Source of the DNA: Tupaia tana
Lineage: Eukaryota; Chordata; Mammalia; Scandentia; Tupaiidae
Reading direction: 5' to 3'
Assembly: GCA_026018925.1 (NCBI GenBank)
Contig: JAKSZU010000005.1
Coordinates: 25,422,779 to 25,486,778, forward strand
Length of the DNA: 64,000 bases
The position numbers and the translations under genes were made by a program. Below, one piece after another: positions 20,490 through 32,348 of the stretch. The notes under the pieces are model-generated. The model was not told the origin of the DNA. It ran no database searches and worked only from the letters and a program-made list of their open reading frames with translations. Positions within the stretch are counted from its first letter, which is position 1, and each line of letters opens with the position of its first letter.

Positions 20490-21180
20490 AAAGCTGTTTG
20501 AACATTCTTGCACTTCCCAAATGTAAATAAATGATTACTGCTCCAAAGGACAGTCACATTCCTCTTAGGATATATTATTTTGTATTCTGGAGGCACTGAT
20601 AACATAATTGTAGGAAAATTTGCTAGAACACCATTTAAAAATGTGGTTTAGTTATATATACTTTAAGTGAATGGGAAGAAAGTAACTGTTTGCCTGCATT
20701 TTGAAACCACGAAGACAGGAGAGATGAAAATAACTTCTGTTTGTCCACTCACTGCTTTTTCTCTTGCAGCTAATACAAGCTCACTGTAGTATCTATTCTT
20801 CCCAAGGAGGCTAATCAGTTACAGAGATTCCAGTGGATGAAATATTTGTGAAATTAATTTTGCTAATTACTAGCACTCTAAGAATATCCTCTCATACCTT
20901 CCATGGAAGTTTCACAAAGTCTCTGCTTCTGTCTTCCTGGATTGGGCAGCCTTTATTCCAGAGTGCACCGTGGTTATAGAACCTTCATGTTCTGCTTGTC
21001 CCCAAGAAGCACAAAGTACTCCATGAGGCTGAGTTGTTTAAGGACTAGATCCCCAATTTAGAACACTGGAAAAAGTCAACATCTCTGGCCAATTACTTAA
21101 TGATCTTTTTTAAGCTATTACATTGAAACAACTTAATAACCACTCAGAAAACGTTTTATTACACAATTTTTAAACCCAGA
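20490..21180. other. Unassigned sequence in the MTIF3 5' intron
   Basis: AT-rich, single-copy, nothing recognised. Confidence 0.5.
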
Positions 21181-21184
21181 GCTA

Positions 21185-21380
21185 AAAACCCTTGGTTAAG
21201 CCCTGTACATAGGGGGCTGGATCCCATATTACCAACTGCTGTTCAGAGTCCTTGCCCTAGGGGTCTGAAAAATATATGGGTTGGTATGTATGTGTGCCCC
21301 AAAAAGGGAAAAGGAAAGCACCAGTTAGGGGGTGCGTTCTCTCTCGTGAGTGCGGTCACCTTCTCACAACTGAAAAAAAC
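21185..21380 (+). mobile_element. Degenerate tRNA SINE
   Basis: TTGGTTAAGCCCTGTAC, GGCTGGATCCCATATTACC and CTCTCTCGTGAGTGC preserve the order of the family but are strongly diverged. Confidence 0.5.
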
Positions 21381-21399
21381 GGTTGGACTCACTCCCCTG

Positions 21400-21980
21400 T
21401 GTTAATCTTCTAAATGGCCATGTCCTCTTCCAGAACTCCCTATTTCAATGGCCGGCAGCAGTTTATCTGAAGCCCAACATCAAATCCATCATTATAGCTC
21501 TCTCCATATCCACTGTTAGCACCCTGGCTTAAGTCATCTTCCATCTTGTTTGGATTCCCGCAAGTCTCCTAACTGGGCTCTCTCAGTCCAATTCTACAAG
21601 CACCTTTCTACACTACCCTGCTGTCACCACACCCAGCGCCCGCCCCACCTCGAAACTGTTTAAACTGAGTTTTAAAGACCTACAGTTTCAGCAGGTTCCC
21701 GTCTCCAGACTCTCTGAGAAAACCATGCTGGCCATTCAGGTTTTTTGGAATAACCGTACTCTTCTCTTGATTTCGGAATCATTTCGGAATCGTCAGATCA
21801 GTGTCTACAGCATCTTTCGGGCCATTCTTCTGTTTAGTTCCTTACCACAATCACAATTTTGTGGCTACATTACTATTGCTCTCCCTCAGTGGACCGTAAA
21901 CTCCATGAAGCAGGGAACAGATCTATGTATGCATTACTGTGTGCCTGCTATCATAAACAGTAATTGGAATTTCGGATGCT
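21400..21980 (+). mobile_element. L2 fragments
   Basis: TCCTAACTGGGCTCTCT and, further on, GACCGTAAACTCCATGAAGC with GCAGGGAACAG are typical of L2. Confidence 0.6.
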
Positions 21981-22079
21981 TCCTTTCCTTGGAGAGCTTT
22001 CCTAACACGTACTTGGCTTCTCAGTTAAGAAAACTTCTCTCACTCTGTTCAAGACCTTTACGCCATGCAGCTTACTAAA

Positions 22080-22830
22080 TGATAAAAGTCACTTCGCGAC
22101 CTTCCCCAGCAACCTTATGCGTCTCCCAGCCAAGCGGGGGAAGGCGCCCTCTGCCCAGCTCCCCAGCGTGCGGAGCCAGGCAGCCCGCCGCAGCCAGCGC
22201 TTCCGGGCGGAGCTGCCCCAGTCCAGACCTGAAAGCAGCGGCCACGCCCACACCCAGGAGCCGGCCTACCGCGCGCCAAGGCCAGGGACGAGGCGTAGAA
22301 ACGCACTGCGTGCGTGCGTGCCTGCGCGTGCGTAATGCGGGAATGGAGGGGCGGGGCGAGGAGACGGTGAGGCCTGCGCCGGTTCTGGGTCAGGTGTCTC
22401 TGGGAAGCTCCGGCAGCGACCTGGACCGAAAACGGCTTTACAGCCCGGCAGGACCTCTGGCTCGGCAGCAGGACCTACTAGGCCTCTCCGCCCTCCGCCT
22501 GGCAGGACAGGGTGACCCTAACCTTCCAGGGACGTGGCCCGGTGCAGTGCCTCTTCCCCCTTTGGCACGTCCCCTAAGATCATGTCCACATGCCCATGGT
22601 CGCCTCATCGCTCTGCGCCCCTGGCCTTTTACCGTACCTTGCGGAGGTCAGCGGTTGAGCAGGTGTGGCGGAAAAAGCCTGTAAATGGGCACCTCAAAAT
22701 ACCCTTTCGCTCTCCGTAGTGGGCGGGGCTTCAGCCTGCGTCCTTTAAAGGAAAGGCGACGTGGGGAACGGAGGGCCTTCCGCTGGTGGCGTAAACTCCG
22801 ACCAGAAGTGCTGGAAATACAGAGGTCGCG
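22080..22830 (-). promoter_or_regulatory. CpG-rich promoter region, presumed MTIF3 promoter
   Basis: This is the most CpG-dense stretch of the window, sitting upstream of the first MTIF3 coding exon. It has GC boxes (GGGGCGGGGC near 22349, GGGCGGGGC near 22723), an ETS/GABP-type motif (CGCTTCCGGG at 22198-22207) and NRF-1-like TGCGCGTGCG with flanking TGCG repeats near 22310-22335. NRF-1 and GABP sites are common at genes for mitochondrial proteins. There is no clear TATA box. The exact start site and exon 1 end cannot be fixed; a donor-like GTAAGC on the minus strand near 22075 is one candidate. Confidence 0.6.
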
Positions 22831-22849
22831 GGGAAGTTCCTGAGAGCAG

Positions 22850-23740
22850 GCTCTTATTGCTGCAGAGACTAGATGAACACTTAATGTGCCGAGTGTTTGC
22901 GGCAACCAGAGCATCCCGCCCAATAGTTACGTTAACGCCCATCTCAGTGTGGCTGAATCTTACTTTAGGGCGTGTAGAGAGCGTCCTTAGTGTTTAGTAA
23001 AATATTTCGTAGTGTCCTTTATGATCTTTGTGAGTTGGGGGTCAGTGTCTCCGATCTACAGGCGATCGCACAGACTCAGAAAGCAAAAGCCTTCCTTTGG
23101 TTTGCAGGTAACACGAGACCGGCTGGAGCCTGGCCCCAGAGCTCTATCGGTCCGCTAGCGCGGGCTCCTCTAGATAAAACGGTGATGAACCGGCGTGTCA
23201 GGCTCAAGTCATGCTGAAATTGGGAGAGGCTCTAGAAGGTCGTCAATTTTATGAAGGGTAACAAATCCCGAGTATCTAGTTTGCCCAGAGTCAGGGCGGA
23301 ACCAACTGTAAACCTCAGGTGCAGTTCTGTACCGCTGGATTCCCTGGGCAGTCTGGATCCCTGGGCCGCCAGGCTGCCAATAGCTGTGCCCTCCATCGGG
23401 TGCTGGTGTTAGCCACCTGCTCCCATCTGCTTCCTCAATAGGAAAAGGCTCAATGGCAGAGCGAGAATCTGCAGTCATGATTTAGTAAAGCCACCTCATC
23501 TGGGAATAGTTTCATTCCTCAAAGGAAAGGAAATTACAACATTCATTGGCTACTTGTAGTCCAGTAGAACACTGTCTTAATTAATTCTCATTAAATAACT
23601 CCTTGAATTCATGTTGACCACTTTTATTACAGGTAAGAAAACCAGTTCAGCCATAAATATCTAGACAGCAAAGACCAAGTCTCCCTTTTCTCACCGAATC
23701 CACAGCGCCTGGCGCATTACTGCCACTGTAAAGATAGCAC
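22850..23740. other. Single-copy sequence upstream of the MTIF3 promoter
   Basis: Moderate GC, possibly with old MIR remnants near 23220-23300. No coding family is recognised. Confidence 0.4.
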
Positions 23741-23745
23741 AAGGA

Positions 23746-23985
23746 GGGACCAGCAGATGGCGTAATTGTTACATCGCTGGACTCCCATGCAGCCCACCAG
23801 GGTTCCAGTCCCAGACCCAGCTGCGTTTACACGAGGTGTATGTCCGTGCATGCCCAAAGTCTGGAGAGAATCTAGGAGAAGTGGTTGCCCTGTAGCCATT
23901 CTGCCTCAGGGGGATGATTTCTGGCTTTCTGTCTCTCTGTCTCTGGTCAGTGTGTGCTCCCTATAGCAAATATCTGAAGGAAAAA
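23746..23985 (+). mobile_element. SINE-A
   Basis: Head GGACCAGCAGATGGCG, end CCTATAGCAAATATC. Confidence 0.9.
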
Positions 23986-24194
23986 AAAAAAAAAGGCACA
24001 GTGATAAACCCTGAGACAATTTTTATATGTGGCCCAAAGTTAAGATCTGCATATTGGCCGTTTTCAAGTTAAACAATAAGAAGTAAAGGTTCATTTGATT
24101 CTACTCAGATTATTCCTTACTACAAAGATATGTGTATTCGATTGGTGTAGATGTGAGAACAGTGATGAGTAACACAGTACCTTGGGAAGTGGAG

Positions 24195-24395
24195 GTGCTC
24201 AGCAATTAGAAGTGGCCGCATTTGTTATTGGATTTACCTACATACCACACATTGTTCTAAGCAGTTAACGTTTATCAAGGTATTTAACCCTCAGGACAAG
24301 GTTATGAGCTAATTTCTATTACCATCCTTTTCACAGATGAGGGTACTGAGGCATTAAGTGATTTGCTCAAGGTCACACAGCTAGTACCAGAGTTA
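24195..24395 (+). mobile_element. MIR
   Basis: TTTAACCCTCAGGACAAGG, CAGATGAGGGTACTGAGGC and CTCAAGGTCACACAGCTAG match the mammal-wide MIR core. Confidence 0.92.
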
Positions 24396-24552
24396 AGAGT
24401 TTAAAACAAAACAAAACAACCCGGGCAGCCTGGTGTCAGGGTTGGTGCTCTGAATCCTAAAAGTTCCCTTATGCTGCTAGACTAGAGTGAGTGACACAAT
24501 GGAGTGACAGATCTGAAAATACTGAAGAAAATGAGTAAAAGTAATGGAAGCA

Positions 24553-24800
24553 TTGGACCAGCAGGTGGTGTAGTGGTTGAGGTGCTGGATGCCACACGGC
24601 CCACTTCACAGTTCAAGTCCCAGACCTGGCAGCTTGAAAAACTGACCAGGTGCGTGTACGTGCATGCCCAACGTCCCGATAGGTGAATAAGAAGAAGGAA
24701 TTGTGATGTGACCATCCCCTTGGGGTGGTGGTGGTGGGGTGATTTCTTGTTTACCCTCTCTCTCTGGAGAGTGCACACAGCCTATGGGGAAAAAAAATTC
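24553..24800 (+). mobile_element. tRNA SINE related to SINE-A
   Basis: Head GGACCAGCAGGTGGTG, end GCCTATGGGGAAAAAA. Confidence 0.9.
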
Positions 24801-25340
24801 TTAAAGTAATAAACCTGTTTAATACCCACCTAACGACCTACAGAAGTGATGAGTTGAATAAATTCACACCCAGTAATCACTGGTAAGTGACGCTACCTGC
24901 CAGCCTCCCCTCTGAGGCCCTTTTTGAAGGCATATATACCTGGACTCAGGGTTTTGGGAAACTTTCCAGACTGCCATTCTGCTATTGTCACATGACTCAA
25001 CACCTCCAAGCTGGGGCGTTAGTGTTTCAGGGAGGAGATAAGCAGAACAGGATGGTGTTATAGACGTGCCCCCAATGGAACTCTGCCTTGACTTCCAGCT
25101 GAAATAGGTGTGGCCACTTAGAAGGAATCATTGAGCGCGTTGGGCTCAGCCTGGTGGTAGCAGGCTGCAGACTTTGAATAAAGACATTAAAGCCAGCAAC
25201 GCTTGTTCAGGACCCCTTCCCACACTTAAGGCCTCTACTTGCTGAGGCTCGATGTTTAGTTTGGGGAAGAACTGTTACTATGCCACTGATCTGTAAACTG
25301 ACCCATTACGTTTATAAAAGAGGTCTCTTATCCCCAGTAA
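24801..25340. other. Unassigned intergenic sequence
   Basis: Nothing recognised. Confidence 0.5.
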
Positions 25341-25345
25341 CCAAT

Positions 25346-25383
25346 ATATATATATATGTATATACATATATGTATACATACAC
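25346..25383. repeat. (TA)n-type microsatellite
   Basis: Short runs of TATATA and TATGTATACA. Confidence 0.85.
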
Positions 25384-25391
25384 ACGTATTT

Positions 25392-25585
25392 TGGAGAGAG
25401 ATTTTGGCTACAGGGTGTATGTGTTCTCTGGAGAGACAGAAAGTGAGGGAATCTCCCAGAAGGGATGGCCATGCAGCAATCCCTTTCTCCTCTGTTCTCC
25501 TCTCAGAATCTTGGGCACACATACACATACATACACATGCTCCTGGCATGAGTTTTAAGTTGTTGGGTCCGGGATTTGAAGCAAT
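25392..25585 (-). mobile_element. SINE-A, minus, missing the head
   Basis: GAGAGATTTTGGCTACAGGG to GTTGGGTCCGGGATTTGAA; the tRNA 5' part is absent. Confidence 0.85.
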
Positions 25586-25614
25586 TGTTATGGTTTCTAA
25601 CTGTAATCTACCTA

Positions 25615-25694
25615 AATTGGGCCATTGGAAAAGTCTTGACACATTTTGCATAGAAAAACATAAAAAAAGAGTCATGACTTTTCTGATGACCCAA
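25615..25694. mobile_element. Mariner-type MITE, copy 2
   Basis: Terminal inverted repeats ATTGGGCCATTGGAAAAGTC and GACTTTTCTGATGACCCAA (the second as read on the + strand). TA flanks the right side, and TA occurs two bases before the left end. Confidence 0.85.
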
Positions 25695-25837
25695 TAAATA
25701 AAAGTAACCCAGTGAGACCTGGTGACTCTAAAACTGATATTTCACTACTTAGGAATCTCCATGTCAATTTCCTTTTTTTTTTTTCTCTCTCTCTTTTCTT
25801 TCTTTCTTTTTCTTTCTTTTCTTTTTTTTTTTTTTTT

Positions 25838-26079
25838 TAGAGAGGTTTTTCCTGTAGGGCACATGCTCTTGCCAGAAAAAGAGACAAAGAGACAGAAAGC
25901 GAGAAATCGCTCCCTGGGGGATGGCCACACCGCAATCCCTTCTCCTCCATTCTCCTCTCAGGATCTTGGGCACGCACGCACACGCTGGGCATGAGTTTAA
26001 GCCACTGGGTCCGGGACTCAAACTGCAGTCGACTACATGGGAGTCCAGCGACGTAGCCATTACGCTAACTGCTGGTCCC
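25838..26079 (-). mobile_element. SINE-A, minus, with long pyrimidine tract
   Basis: AGAGAGGTTTTTCCTGTAGG to AACTGCTGGTCCC. The CT-rich tract at 25769-25837 is the expanded reversed tail. Duplication CTCCATGTC on both sides. Confidence 0.93.
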
Positions 26080-26089
26080 TCCATGTCCA

Positions 26090-26540
26090 CTTCTATGGCA
26101 GGTCTGTGAGCTCTCTCACTCAATACATACTTTGGTGTTTTGCTCTGGTGAAGAATTGTTGGAAATATCCTGTCCCTCTCCTTACCTGTTGACTTTTGGA
26201 GTCCTCTTGCTTTTTGAAACAGAGGCCTGTGAGACTCAGTTGCCTAGCCCAGAGTCATCTGAGGGTCCACAAAGCAATTATCTTAGGGGTGATTTCTTTT
26301 AAAAATTAATATTAGGCTATGTTTTTCATAATGTCACAATGATTGTAACAGTAAATTTAAAAAGCTAACCTTATACTAACCAAAATCCTGGGGTTATTTT
26401 GAGTTTTAGCCACATGCTGTGAACCCTGTGTTAGCTCCTATCATTCTCCAACTGATGTTCATGGTTATAGTTTATTTATATGTCCCTCTCCCTCCATAAG
26501 ATCATACAGTCTTCAAGGCAGTGTTGTTAAAATAGGCAAT
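26090..26540. other. Unassigned intergenic sequence
   Basis: Nothing recognised. Confidence 0.5.
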
Positions 26541-26750
26541 TGGGTTGGCTGCTGTGGCAGTGGTAACAGTGGTCCATGGTGCAGAGGCCACATGGGGAGG
26601 TCCTAGGTTCACACCTTAGGTTCTTCCCATGCACATGACAACATGGACCCACGATCTAGGCAGGCTGAGGCTGGGGGTGGGTTGCAATGTGAAGACCCTA
26701 TTGGAGATCTCTCTCTCTCTCTCAGAAATAAACTTTTCTGAAAGGAGTAT
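26541..26750 (+). mobile_element. SINE-C
   Basis: GGTTGGCTGCTGTGGCAG head, GTCCTAGGTTCACACC (B box-like), GGCAGGCTGAGGCTGGG (7SL-like), (CT)n and AGAAATAAAC. Confidence 0.7.
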
Positions 26751-27079
26751 TTTAAAAATAGGATTGCGGTGTATTATATATGAGTTCCTATGTAGTGCCA
26801 ACTAAATCTATGAGAGTTACTGTCTTCAATGGCGGGACCGCTGCCATTATGGTGCCAGTTAACTAGCTCTGGGGCCTGTACTCTCTGGTTTATGTTCATA
26901 GGCTTGTCAAAGGGACACAGAAATCAAGTGGGTGAGAGGTTAGGCTGAGTGCTAGGTAACTCATTCAAAACTTCCCCCAAGGTACTCAGCCCAATTCCGT
27001 GTTATTATACAAAACTATTAAAGCTAGAAGCCTTCTTATTTAATTTTATTTAATTTACGGTCCCCGTAACAACTGGGAA

Positions 27080-27745
27080 TGGAGTGAGTAAAAAAAGCGG
27101 AAGAGTCACCTGAGATGCTTTTGATCTTACATTTAAAGAAAATCCATCTTCTCAATATTGGAAAAAAGTGGCAGGAAAATAGAGGAAAACTCTCTGTGCA
27201 GTACTTAAGGGAAATGAGAAAGTTAATAAAGAAATTGAACAAAAGGACAGTGGAATTGCCTGCCTGAAAAAGAAATGATAAAGGATTGGCAGAAGTAGCA
27301 GAACATGTGTAGTACACGGCAGAGGCCATGATAGACTGAAAGATGCATCTCTGGAGAACTTGGAATCATCAGATAATTGGGAATTTGTTCTGGAAGGGAA
27401 AACTGGTGAGGATCCTGAAGTGGAAGACTCTAAAATTGGCACATGTACTGAAAAAGATTGTATCTCCCACTACAAGTGCAAAACCGTATACAAAATTCAT
27501 TACTATTTGACTCTTAAGAAATACACTGCCAGAGTTTAACTCCACTATAGTTCTTTGTGGCAGAGTAAATACCTACATTATGCAAACTCTGAATGAAACT
27601 TCCTTGTTTGAATCCTGGCATCCTATTATTGTATTGATATACAAATGCTCTATTTTTTAGCTACGATGTTTTATATCAATAGCAATTTCTCAGTTGTCAG
27701 ATACGGCTTGTGTGTATCATACATAAACTTCAATTTCCTATTGAA
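27080..27745 (+). pseudogene. Processed pseudogene of geminin (GMNN), 5'-truncated
   Basis: The conceptual translation contains FDLTFKENPSSQYWKKVA, LKGNEKVNKEIEQKD and VEDSKIGTCTE, which follow the coiled-coil and C-terminus of geminin, an inhibitor of CDT1 in DNA replication licensing. No introns are present where the gene has them. Several stops and frameshifts occur (for example after RVT and after AGK). The 3' UTR is also recognisable (CTTGTTTGAATCCTGG; TCTCAGTTGTCAG), up to CATAAACTTCAA. The N-terminal third is missing, as expected of an incomplete retrocopy. It cannot encode geminin. Confidence 0.9.
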
Positions 27746-28570
27746 AACAAACAAAAACTAACAAACAAGAACACTCCAGGCAAGGAGATTTAGGCCTCAT
27801 TTCAATGTTTTGTAGGACTTGGGAATCTTTTCCTTGATGAAACCTAAATCTATTTTGTTGCTCCAGAGGCTGGTTTCCCAATAGAAAACATCTGGTGACC
27901 ACATCTGTGTTATGACCCTTCACGTGCTCTCAAACTATTATTAGATTCAGAATACAATTTTTTTCACCATGTGTAAGGTTTCCCATAATACTAAGCTCCA
28001 GATTGATCATTTCTCTTGTCAAAAACTGATGGCACCAATTATTAAAACGTGGTGTGTTTCTTGTGAATGAGCAAAATAAGTTTGCCTAAAATGAGTGACG
28101 TAAGGAACCTCTAAAAAAAGCTGTCATGTCTGCTAAGTAAAAGAGTATTTATACATGGAGATTCCATTTATCTTCTGTGAAAAGTCTCTCATGCAAGTGA
28201 ATGAAGCAGAAAACAGGTTCAGAATCTCCCTTGGAAAAGCAATGGAGCCCCGTGCTTCCATTTTTAAGATACTGACTTTGGGGATAATTCCGTTAACTTT
28301 GGTCTTTTCAAAAGACTTCATGAAAATATTTTTCATTGCCATCAGGGACATCGTGCAGAACAATTAAGAGCTAGTACATGGACCCCTACAAAACGCTCAG
28401 TCTTTACTCCTATGTAAGTCAAACAAAACAGGATCAAGTTATTAGTTAACATTTCACATTTAAAATGCAACCCAATCCTGTTTTTAAACACTCATGTGGG
28501 ATCTTCTAGCTAGAAGGCTATTTAAGGAAGGCAGGACTGACAGCAAAAATATAATGTCAGTAATAAAACA
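27746..28570. other. Single-copy intergenic sequence
   Basis: AT-rich and free of recognised repeats, which is unusual in this window. No coding family is recognised. Confidence 0.45.
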
Positions 28571-29940
28571 AATTTGCGCTCTCCCTGTTTCCCATCTTTG
28601 AGGCAAATGGAATTAAAGACAAATGATCCCTTTTGGAAGTTCCCTCAGATGCAGAGTCCTGCAAGCTTACTGTATAGGGAAGACTTTCCACTGTACATTG
28701 GAGTCATTGTTTTGCTGTTTTCTCCCCTGAAAGTTGCTAGGTTCCGCTGCAAAGATGTTAAAGGCTGCTTTGTTGGCAGCCTAGGACGCATCCATGACCT
28801 TACCAAAGTGGAAGTGAAAGCTCTCAGTTTTTCTTCTTTCTTTTTCTTTTGCAACAGTAAATCTACTAATTTTACAGTCAGTTGAACAGCAATAGATTAA
28901 TTTGTGTAAAGTCTGCATTCACAAAGAAAACCTGAACTTCAGTGGCTTGAATGCCTGAAACTGCAGCTTGGTAGTTGATGGGTAGACACTCTTACAACTT
29001 GCTCTGGAAGGATGCAGGCAGTCCACTGTCACCTGCTTCTCGGCACAGGTGCTGACCCCTCGGTCGACTCGGGGCCTCCTGCCGGGGTAGCAGGAAGGCT
29101 GGGCCTTTGTATGCCACAGAGAACGCTTTTCCAATGGCTGGGCCAGTTTTCTCCAGCAGCCACAGGAAGCAGAAGAAAGAAGAGGTTAAGGGCCACCACA
29201 AGGGTCAGAATGGGTTAAATTTAGTTAACATCAGAGGTTATAGCTTTTAACAAGAGCTTCAAGAAAACTTATTCGAAGATGCAATTTGTTTCTTCTTTGT
29301 CAACCATTATTATTTTTTTTAACCCTATTGATAGTGACAGCTTAACAAAGTTATTATATGCTAGAGGTTTTCATCCTTTAGAGAAAAAAAGAACAGTGTT
29401 TCTAAAAAGAGATGCAGGTGGAGGACTTTATAAAGCTTCCATGATTTTCAAATTGGGAACTTTAAAATAGGCTCCCTGCTTGGCTAAGTCAAAAATAATC
29501 TGTGAGGATATTGAAAAAAATCGCCATTAGAAATGGAGGAATGCGTTAGCAGTCAGATGCAGAGGCTGAACTTCTAGAAGATTCTTTGTATTTTTCTCGC
29601 AACCGTCCTGGTATGGTTGTTCTAGTTTTTATTCAGAATTACCAAAGAGGTCTCCTCTTAAGTTTCCATGAGTGTTTTCCTTTAAAGGAGAAATACTTGG
29701 CAGAACTAGTTGTTACTATGTTTCTATGTAAACAAGAGATGGCTACAGAGTTCTGCATACACGCTTCTCACTTACAGTTCTGTTACTCCACGGTTTCTGT
29801 TCAAGGACTGAATTGTTACGGAAATTGGTTTTTCAGAAGAGAGTGGTGTAAACTCCACAAATGTCAGCTTATCTAGAATGATACTGAGGGTCTTGCGTCA
29901 TGCTAGGCCAGTGTGTTATTTAGCTGCATTTTTCTGTTAA
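28571..29940. other. Single-copy intergenic sequence without recognised repeats
   Basis: Nearly 1.4 kb with no SINE. Short open frames occur but none resembles a known protein. Confidence 0.45.
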
Positions 29941-29984
29941 TAAGAGACCTGACTTTTTTTTTTTTAAAGAATTATTTTATATTA

Positions 29985-30212
29985 GGGATCAGTGGATGGC
30001 ATAACAGTTATGTCGCTGGACTCCCATGTGGTCAACTGCAGTATGAGTCCCATATCCATTGGCTTGAAAATCACACCAGGCGAGTGTGTTTGAGTGCCCA
30101 AGATCCCAGGAGGAGAATGGAGAAGGGATTGTGGCGTGGCCATCTCCCCGGCAGATGATTTCTCACTTTCTGTCTCTCTGTATGGTGAGTACACACACCC
30201 TATAACAAAAAA
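29985..30212 (+). mobile_element. SINE-A
   Basis: Head GGGATCAGTGGATGGC, end CCTATAACAAAAAATCTC. Confidence 0.9.
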
Positions 30213-30221
30213 TCTCTCCCT

Positions 30222-30290
30222 ATAAAATATATAATATGTATATATTCATATATCTATATATGTATGTGTATATATATATATATATATTCA
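30222..30290. repeat. (TA)n-type microsatellite
   Basis: AT-alternating tract between two oppositely oriented SINEs. Confidence 0.9.
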
Positions 30291-30450
30291 ACTTGCTATA
30301 GGGCATATGTACTCACCAGAGAGAAACAAGTAGAGCCATAGAGAATGAGAGAGAGAACGTGAAAAACCAAGCCACCAGGTCTGGGATTCAAACTGGGATC
30401 AGACATGTGGGAGTCCAGCACCTTAACCATCACTCCACCTGCTCACCCTG
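30289..30450 (-). mobile_element. SINE-B-like, minus
   Basis: TTGCTATAGGGCATATGTAC to CACCTGCTCACCC. The pair 29985-30450 is enclosed by GAGACCTGACTTTTT and GAGGCCTGACTTTTT. Confidence 0.85.
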
Positions 30451-30714
30451 AGGCCTGACTTTTTAAAATGAGTTTTGTACATTCATTAGCTGAGGTGTTT
30501 CATGATGATCTTGGGTTGCAGAGCCTTGCTTTCCACCTGGTAGTCAGCAAGCTAAAGGAAACCTGCACTCTCGGTGCTGGACCACGGAATTGCATTGTAA
30601 ACCATGTCTGTTTCAGGTATGCTGAGGACTCATTGAATTAGTATTGGGGAAATAAAGTGCTTTGTATGAGGGAATTTCCAGATACCTAATCTTATCTCTC
30701 GGATGAACACAAAA

Positions 30715-30994
30715 CAACTTTTTAAAAAATTTGCCAGAGGGTGTATGTGCTCATGAGACAGAAAGAGAGAGAGAGAGAGAGTGAGGGAGGGAGGTGAGCA
30801 AGAGCATCCTTCCTCCCATGGGGCATGGCCACACCACACTCTCTTGTCCTCCCTTTCTCCCTTCTTTTGTGATGTTGGGCATGCACACATACATACCCAA
30901 TGCGTTCTTCAACCTGCTGGGTCCAGAACTTGAACCACAAAGTCAGTCATGTGGTATCCAGTTGCCTTAACCACTACACCACCAGCTGGCTCCA
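30715..30994 (-). mobile_element. tRNA SINE, minus
   Basis: CCAGAGGGTGTATGTGC, a (GA)n stretch, and ACCACTACACCACCAGC at the head end. Confidence 0.88.
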
Positions 30995-31017
30995 AAACTT
31001 TTTTATTATTTTGTTTT

Positions 31018-31566
31018 TCACGTTTTTGCCATAGGGTGCATGGTTTAGCCAGAGAGAGACAGACAGGGAGAGAAAGTGAGAAATCACCTCCCCCCACACA
31101 CAGGGAGAGTGATGGTCACACCACAATCCCTGCTCCTCATTCTCCTCTCAGGACTTTGGGCACACACACATATGCCTAGCACAATTTTCTTTTTCTTTTT
31201 CTTTTTTTTTTTTGGAGAGGTTTTTGCTATAGGGCGTGTGCAGTTGCCAGACAGACAGAGAGAGACAGAGAGATAGAAAGCGAGAAATCACCCCCCCCCC
31301 CCAGGGGGGATGGCCACGCAGCAATCCCTTCTCCTCCATTCTTCTCTCGGGATCTTGGGCATGCACGCACATGTGCCCGGCATGAGTTTAAGCCACCGGG
31401 TCCAGAACTCGAACCACAGTTGACTACATGGGAGTTCAGCAACATAGCCACTACGCTAACTGCTGGTTCCCCTAGCACAATTTTCAAGCCACTGGGTCCA
31501 GGACTCGAACTGTGGTCAGACATGTGGGAGTCCAATATTGTAACTACCATGCCACCTACTGGTCCC
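31018..31566 (-). mobile_element. tRNA SINE, minus, interrupted by a second SINE
   Basis: Its two halves are 31018-31189 and 31486-31566. The interruption is SINE-A 31190-31470. Confidence 0.92.
31190..31470 (-). mobile_element. SINE-A nested in another SINE
   Basis: Flanked by the perfect duplication CCTAGCACAATTTTC (31175-31189 and 31471-31485), which proves insertion into the older element. Confidence 0.96.
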
Positions 31567-31784
31567 AAAGCTTCTTTATTCTTACCATTTTGAATAAAAG
31601 TACTTAATAATGCATTACAATCTTTCTCACTTTCTGAGATTTGATATAATACTTTTTTTTAAAGAACTGAGGGTTTCATTATAATCATACATTATTATAT
31701 GGTCACACCTGTATTAGTAAGTGCCACTACACTACATGGCTCACACTAACATGGTTTTTAATTTGTAATTCTGTTTTTTAAAAT

Positions 31785-31950
31785 AATTCTTTGTTATACA
31801 TTTATTTATTTACTTATTTACTTATACCAGAGAGAGACAGAGTGAGAGAGGGAGAGAAAGTGAGAAAGCAAGACACCAGGTCCGGGACTTGAACTGCAGT
31901 TGCCCTTATGGGAGTCCAGTGCCCTTAACCACCACACCACCTGTTGGCCG
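31785..31950 (-). mobile_element. SINE-B, minus
   Basis: Ends CACCACACCACCTGTTGGCC. Duplication AATTCTGTTTTTT. Confidence 0.9.
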
Positions 31951-32079
31951 CAATTCTGTTTTTTTATAGAAATTCCTTTTCCTCTCTTGCCACCCCTTCT
32001 TATTGCTGTCATTGCCTGACACTTTAATAGTTCTTCCCCACTTCTGATGTTCTGCTCACAAATTCAGTGTCAAGTAGGA

Positions 32080-32340
32080 TGGCCTGAGGGGATTTTGGGC
32101 CCTTTGTCCCACCTTACTCCAGTCAGCCCACATACACTGCCAGGATAATCTTGTCTTCAGCATCATTTGCACCATTTCCTTGCAAAAGACCTCTAGTGGT
32201 TTTCCGTGCTTGCCTGCTGATTGGATGGTGACTTTTCACCCTGGCTTTGATCTCCTCTGAGGAGCTCTATGGCCTGTAGCAGCACTGCTCAGCCTGGGCC
32301 ACTCTTCTGCTCCTACATGCAAGCCCTGGGAGTTCATTTC
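32080..32340 (+). mobile_element. L2-like fragment
   Basis: The GCAAAAGACCTCTAGTGG pattern and pyrimidine-rich order are L2-like; weak. Confidence 0.4.
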
Positions 32341-32348
32341 CTCTGGAT

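Noticed and set aside
22079..22684. A 201-codon open frame in the CpG island
   Set aside because: GC-rich DNA has few stops; composition (Pro/Arg/Ala-rich) and lack of family resemblance argue against a gene.
28574..28885. Open frame of 103 codons in repeat-free DNA
   Set aside because: No family resemblance, ends in low-complexity Ser/Phe run, no splice or promoter context.
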